From NCBI GenBank assembly GCA_019775845.1, contig JADQAV010000002.1, forward strand, positions 62,001 to 126,000: DNA of 64,000 nucleotides, given 5' to 3'. The position numbers and the translations under genes were made by a program. Positions 60,836 to 64,000 of the stretch are shown in pieces; the stretch's first letter is position 1, and each line of letters begins with the position of its first letter. The notes under the pieces are model-generated. The model saw only the letters and a program-made list of their open reading frames with translations. It was not told where the DNA came from and searched no databases. Source of the stretch: Myrmaecium sp. VS I D KN 1 (taxonomy: Eukaryota; Ascomycota; Dothideomycetes; Valsariales; Valsariaceae).

Positions 60836-61933
60836 TCAACGCCGTGAACTCCCTCCCCCCTCCTCATCCTCCATCATCGCCCTCAAAGCCTCCTCCTCAT
60901 CCTCCCCCGGTTCCCACCGCGTCTCCGTCGCCTCCGCCGCATCCTCCGCAACCCTCGTCCCCGCCCTGCGTTCCGCATCCACCTCCCCCACAGCACCCAC
61001 CGCCGCAGCAGCAGCAGCAGGCGCAGACGCAGACGCATCTCCCACCGCCAGCTCAGGTCCAATCCCCAACCTAACCGCCACATCCGGATCCACGCGCCTG
61101 GGACCCTCCGCCTCCGCCTCCACCCTCCCCCTCGCCCTCGCCCTCCTGACCCGAAACGGCTCCCTCACCGCCTCCCGCCAGCGCCTGACCTTCGTCGCTC
61201 CCCACCCCGGCAACAACGCCAACTCCTCCGGCCCCGCCTTACACGCCGTGCGCACGCTGCCAAACCCCCCCACCAACGCCACCGCATCCGCGCGATTCAC
61301 GCCGCGCGGCACCGTCGCAAACTCCACCAGCCGATCCGAGTACGCCTGAGAGCGATGGCCTCTTAGCAGCGCCGTCGCCGCCGCCGAGGGGGTGCCGTTG
61401 GCGCTGCCGCCGTTTGCGCCCGCTGCAGCGGCATGGTACAACTCCAGATACCGTCCCGCCTCCGCGGCGCTCCAGCACAGCATCAGCGTGAGCTGGTAGA
61501 TGAGGGCGGTTTTGCAGAGTTCTTTCAGGGCGGCTTCGTGGTTGGGGATGTCGACCATGACGAGTAGGAGGCGGAGGCGGAAGGTGGTGCTCCCCCCGAG
61601 GGCCCGGATGCGGGTGTAGATGTATTCCGGGTGCAGCCGGTGGTATTTGAGGGAGAGGAAGAGGGCGCTGGTGCTGGGGTTGAGGAGGAAGTCGGCGGCG
61701 GCGGCGGCGGCGGTGGTGGTGGTGGTGGTGGAGGTGGAGCTGGGGGAGGTGGCGTCGATGTATTCCCAGGGGGTGCTGCGGATGTGTTGCAGGATCGGGT
61801 TGCCTTTTTGGCGGGGGGAGACGAGGATGCTGCGGGAGCTGGCGTTGGTGCGTGAGGGGAGGGCTTGAGGGGTTGGTTGGGTGACTTTGTTTGCTGGCGT
61901 CGTCGTCGGCGCCGTTGTTGTTGGCGCGTCCAT
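60836..61933 (-). CDS. rad10: ERCC1/Rad10/Swi10 DNA-repair endonuclease subunit
   Basis: Non-catalytic partner of XPF/Rad1 in the structure-specific nuclease of nucleotide-excision and interstrand-crosslink repair. Single exon, 365 residues, ATG 61933. The central domain reads SSRSILVSPRQKGNPILQHI, RSTPWEYID, ALFLSLKYHRLHPEYIYTRI, FRLRLLLVMVDIPNHEAALK, ELCKTALIYQLTLMLCWSAA and EAGRYLELYH, a textbook ERCC1 series. A poly-Thr/Ala insert interrupts it after PWEYIDATS. The tandem helix-hairpin-helix region that binds XPF follows: GVNRADAVALVGGFGSVRTA and GPEELALLPGWGATKVRRWR. A Gly/Ala/Ser insert separates the two domains. The C-terminal 90 residues are an Ala/Glu-rich tail. The gene is convergent with the SET gene. 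Confidence 0.95.
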   Translation of the reverse strand: MDAPTTTAPTTTPANKVTQPTPQALPSRTNASSRSILVSPRQKGNPILQHIRSTPWEYIDATSPSSTSTTTTTTAAAAAADFLLNPSTSALFLSLKYHRLHPEYIYTRIRALGGSTTFRLRLLLVMVDIPNHEAALKELCKTALIYQLTLMLCWSAAEAGRYLELYHAAAAGANGGSANGTPSAAATALLRGHRSQAYSDRLVEFATVPRGVNRADAVALVGGFGSVRTACKAGPEELALLPGWGATKVRRWREAVREPFRVRRARARGRVEAEAEGPRRVDPDVAVRLGIGPELAVGDASASAPAAAAAAVGAVGEVDAERRAGTRVAEDAAEATETRWEPGEDEEEALRAMMEDEEGGGSSRR

Positions 61934-62356
61934 TGGGGAGGAGGTGTTGATGTTGAGGTCGTGCGAGGGAATAGGAAGAAGACAGGTGAAAGGGACGGTG
62001 ACGTCGTGAGGAGGATGGGCGAGGCGGGTCTTGGCGGAGGCCAGACATTCCGCGGAACAACATTCATATCACTAAGGAATGAATATATACAGTTTTAGAA
62101 ATTAGTAACTGAGATATTCGATAGTCTATACAGATCACAATCATGATATCAAACCAAAGATTTCGAAAATGCTAGATCACTGCTTTTCCTTCAATAACTT
62201 CGCTCATATGCTGCGTATCTTCCTGATATAACCACGGCTCCTTAAGCACGTATATACATCCCACCATCCCCACGAAACAAAAGCATATCAAAACCAACAA
62301 AACCATGCAATGAGTACAGAAGAAAAAAAAAAGAAGAAGGATATCCCCTCTCCCCC
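61934..62356. other. Intergenic region
   Basis: About 420 bases between the transporter's 3' end and the ERCC1 start (both minus strand). The 62070-62300 part is AT-rich. A C-rich frame continuing upstream of the ERCC1 ATG is not accepted as coding. No RNA gene is seen. Confidence 0.5.
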
Positions 62357-64000
62357 TCAACCCTCCCCCTCCCCAAAATACCCCCCCTCAACCAACCTCC
62401 TCCGCACAACCGCAAACTCCCTCGCCTTCGCCCTCCTCTCAAAAAGCACATCCAACTCCCAGAAAGTCAACCCGCGCGGCTCCGGCAGCGCCCTCCAAAG
62501 CAGCACCCAACACGCCGCCGCCGCCGCCGCCCACAGCAGCGCCGCACGCGCACGCCAATCCCATCCCTCCGCCACGCCACTCCCACCTCCACCTCCCCCT
62601 CCACTTCCCCCTCCACTGCCACTGCCACTCCCACTCCCACCCCCACCCAGCAACCGACCCATCAGCACGTTCGTCGCGAGCGAGGTCGCATTATACGCCA
62701 GCCGCGCGAGGACCATGGTTTTGAGCCGGAGCCGAGTGCCGGGGAGCTCGGCGACGAGCGCGAAGCAGGTGGGGCCGATGGAGGCGTCGTAGGCGAAGGT
62801 GCAGGCGACGACGAGGGCGCCTTGGCTCCAAGCGATCGCCTCGGAGCCCTCCCCGTCATCCCCGGAGACGAACCCCAGCACCCCCAACCCCGCGAGGGCA
62901 AGCGCGCACACCGCCGTGCCCCAGAGATACAGCGTGCGCCGGCCCAAGCGACGCATGAGGAGGCAGCTGAGGGCGAAGCCGAGGAGGCCGGCGGCGTACA
63001 TGCCCACGGAGAGGGAGAAGCTGGCGCGGCTGGAGAGTCCCGCGCGGGTGTAGAAGTAGGTTGCGTAGCCCGTCATCGTGCCGCAGAGGGCTTGGGTGGT
63101 GAAGACGAGGGCGCAGAGGGCGGTGCGGCGGCGGTTGGCGCCGGTGAGGCAGGCGGTGTAGGAGAGGCTGCTGTTGTGGTGGGTGGAGGCGGAGGTGGAG
63201 AGGTGCTTTTCCAGGGCGTTGGTGTGCTGCATCAGGCTGATGGTTTCGTCGACGGTGGCGCGGGCTTGCGCGGCGGCGAGGTCGTCGTCGTTGTCGCCGT
63301 CGCCCTCTTTGTCGGGGCGGGAGCGAACGGCGCCGGAGGTGAGGCGTAGCAGGCTGCGTCGCGCCTCTTCCGGGCGGTCGTGGCGGATGAGCCACCAGGG
63401 GCTCTCGGGGACCAAGAGGACGCCGAGGAGGATGGGCACGACCCACACCCACTGAAGCGCGAATGGGACCCGATAGCTCCACGGGCCGGGCACGTTGATC
63501 ATGCCGCGGAGCAGGCCGACGCTGATTAGCTGGCCGACCAGCCAGCAGAGGTTGATGCCGCTGGTCAGGTAGCCCCGCAGGGCCACCGGCATACACTCCG
63601 CCGCGTACGAGGTGGCGAGCGTTTGGAAGACGCCCCATGGCAGCCCGATCAGCACTTGGAACGCGATCAGCATGGCCATGTTGGTCGCGAAGAAGGCGAG
63701 GAAGACGGTCAGGCTAAGGAAGCCGAGGGAGAGGGCGAGCGTCTTTCGGTTGCCCAGCTGGTCGACCAGCCAGCCGTTCAGCACGAGGCCGATGCACTCG
63801 CCCGCCAGCGCGCCGTTCGTCAGCGCGGACTGGTAGGTCGTCGGGATCGTGTAGCCGGCATCGGCGGTCGGGGTGCCGAAGCGGCGTTGGAAGCTGGGGA
63901 AGGCGAAGAAGGAGCTGATGAGCGTGATGCTGAAGCCTTCCATGGTGATGGAGAGGGAGAGGAGGATGGAGTAGAGGATGGCGCGGCGGTAGAGCCAGCA
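62357..64000 (-). CDS. MFS sugar transporter, alpha-glucoside-type, partial at the window edge
   Basis: Membrane H+ symporter of the sugar-porter family. The frame is open to the last base of the window (CWLYRRAILYSILLSLSIT upstream of the first Met in view), so the N-terminus lies outside. Visible signatures: MEGFSITLISSFFAFPSFQR, GWLVDQLGNRKTLALSLGF (loop 2-3), GVFQTLATSYAAECMPVALR, GYLTSGINLCWLVGQLISVG, PESPWWLIRHDRPEEAR and, after the central loop, LMRRLGRRTLYLWGT. These fit maltose/alpha-glucoside permeases. PEPRGLTFWELDVLFERRAK is the usual C-terminal end. A Gly/Ser-rich stretch of about 25 residues sits between the last transmembrane pairs, an unusual place. Ten or so membrane segments are visible. 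Neighbouring genes give no sugar-use cluster. Confidence 0.9.
   Translation of the reverse strand, partial: CWLYRRAILYSILLSLSITMEGFSITLISSFFAFPSFQRRFGTPTADAGYTIPTTYQSALTNGALAGECIGLVLNGWLVDQLGNRKTLALSLGFLSLTVFLAFFATNMAMLIAFQVLIGLPWGVFQTLATSYAAECMPVALRGYLTSGINLCWLVGQLISVGLLRGMINVPGPWSYRVPFALQWVWVVPILLGVLLVPESPWWLIRHDRPEEARRSLLRLTSGAVRSRPDKEGDGDNDDDLAAAQARATVDETISLMQHTNALEKHLSTSASTHHNSSLSYTACLTGANRRRTALCALVFTTQALCGTMTGYATYFYTRAGLSSRASFSLSVGMYAAGLLGFALSCLLMRRLGRRTLYLWGTAVCALALAGLGVLGFVSGDDGEGSEAIAWSQGALVVACTFAYDASIGPTCFALVAELPGTRLRLKTMVLARLAYNATSLATNVLMGRLLGGGGSGSGSGSGGGSGGGGGGGSGVAEGWDWRARAALLWAAAAAACWVLLWRALPEPRGLTFWELDVLFERRAKAREFAVVRRRLVEGGYFGEGEG
62576..62652 (-). repeat. Gly/Ser-coding simple repeat inside the transporter
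   Basis: On the plus strand the tract is built of CCACTCCCACCTCCACCTCC-like triplets. Read in the minus-strand transporter frame it encodes GGGGSGSGSGSGGGSG and a further run of Gly. It keeps the reading frame and lies in a loop between transmembrane segments near the C-terminus. Confidence 0.75.

Overview
The window reads as nuclear DNA of a filamentous ascomycete (Pezizomycotina, probably Eurotiomycetes). Genes carry short GT-AG introns of about 70-170 bases with CTAAC-like branch sites just upstream of the acceptor. Most nuclear tRNA genes carry an intron at position 37/38. Recognisable genes include a family 4 rhamnogalacturonan lyase, a 2-methylcitrate dehydratase, an alpha-glucoside-type MFS transporter and an ERCC1/Rad10 protein. 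There is no sign of bacterial operons, CRISPR, IS elements or rRNA. I found no LTR or other virus-like element.

Layout. 1-5.3 kb is gene-poor, with pyrimidine-rich and simple-sequence tracts, one MITE-like inverted-repeat element (about 1935-2169) and a weak Arg/Asp-rich coding relic. 5.4-12.6 kb holds a secreted pectin-degrading lyase, a protein with two Cys/His modules, and an NmrA/isoflavone-reductase-like protein. 13.4-13.9 kb carries a diverged non-coding tandem repeat. 14.9-24.6 kb is the most striking part: an intronless 8-kb gene encoding a secreted-type protein of eight diverged units of about 280 residues, six of them preceded by dibasic Kex2-type sites, facing a small gene with a single copy of the same unit. 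25-27 kb holds an unknown protein whose only intron appears to be GC-AG, and a small cysteine-rich secreted protein. 27-30.8 kb has no supported gene. 30.8-39.1 kb has an unknown protein, a GST-like protein, a GPATCH11-like protein and two uncharacterised proteins.

32.5-54.3 kb contains thirteen tRNA genes, nine of them packed into 37.4-44.3 kb. They include all three threonine isoacceptors and both initiator and elongator methionine tRNAs; eleven of the thirteen have introns. Between and after them lie mitochondrial 2-methylcitrate dehydratase (propionate metabolism), a large nuclear-type acidic protein and a roadblock/LC7 protein likely to belong to the EGO/Ragulator complex. 55.5-64 kb holds a second gene with the Cys/His module, a SET-domain protein, ERCC1/Rad10 and the 3' part of a sugar transporter that runs off the window.

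The genes do not form one pathway. The lyase and the transporter fit plant-polysaccharide and oligosaccharide use. The repeat protein, its single-unit paralogue and the small cysteine-rich protein form a 12-kb stretch of secreted-type genes. Many single genes also show a change from C-rich to G-rich coding sequence from 5' to 3', noted as a separate finding.
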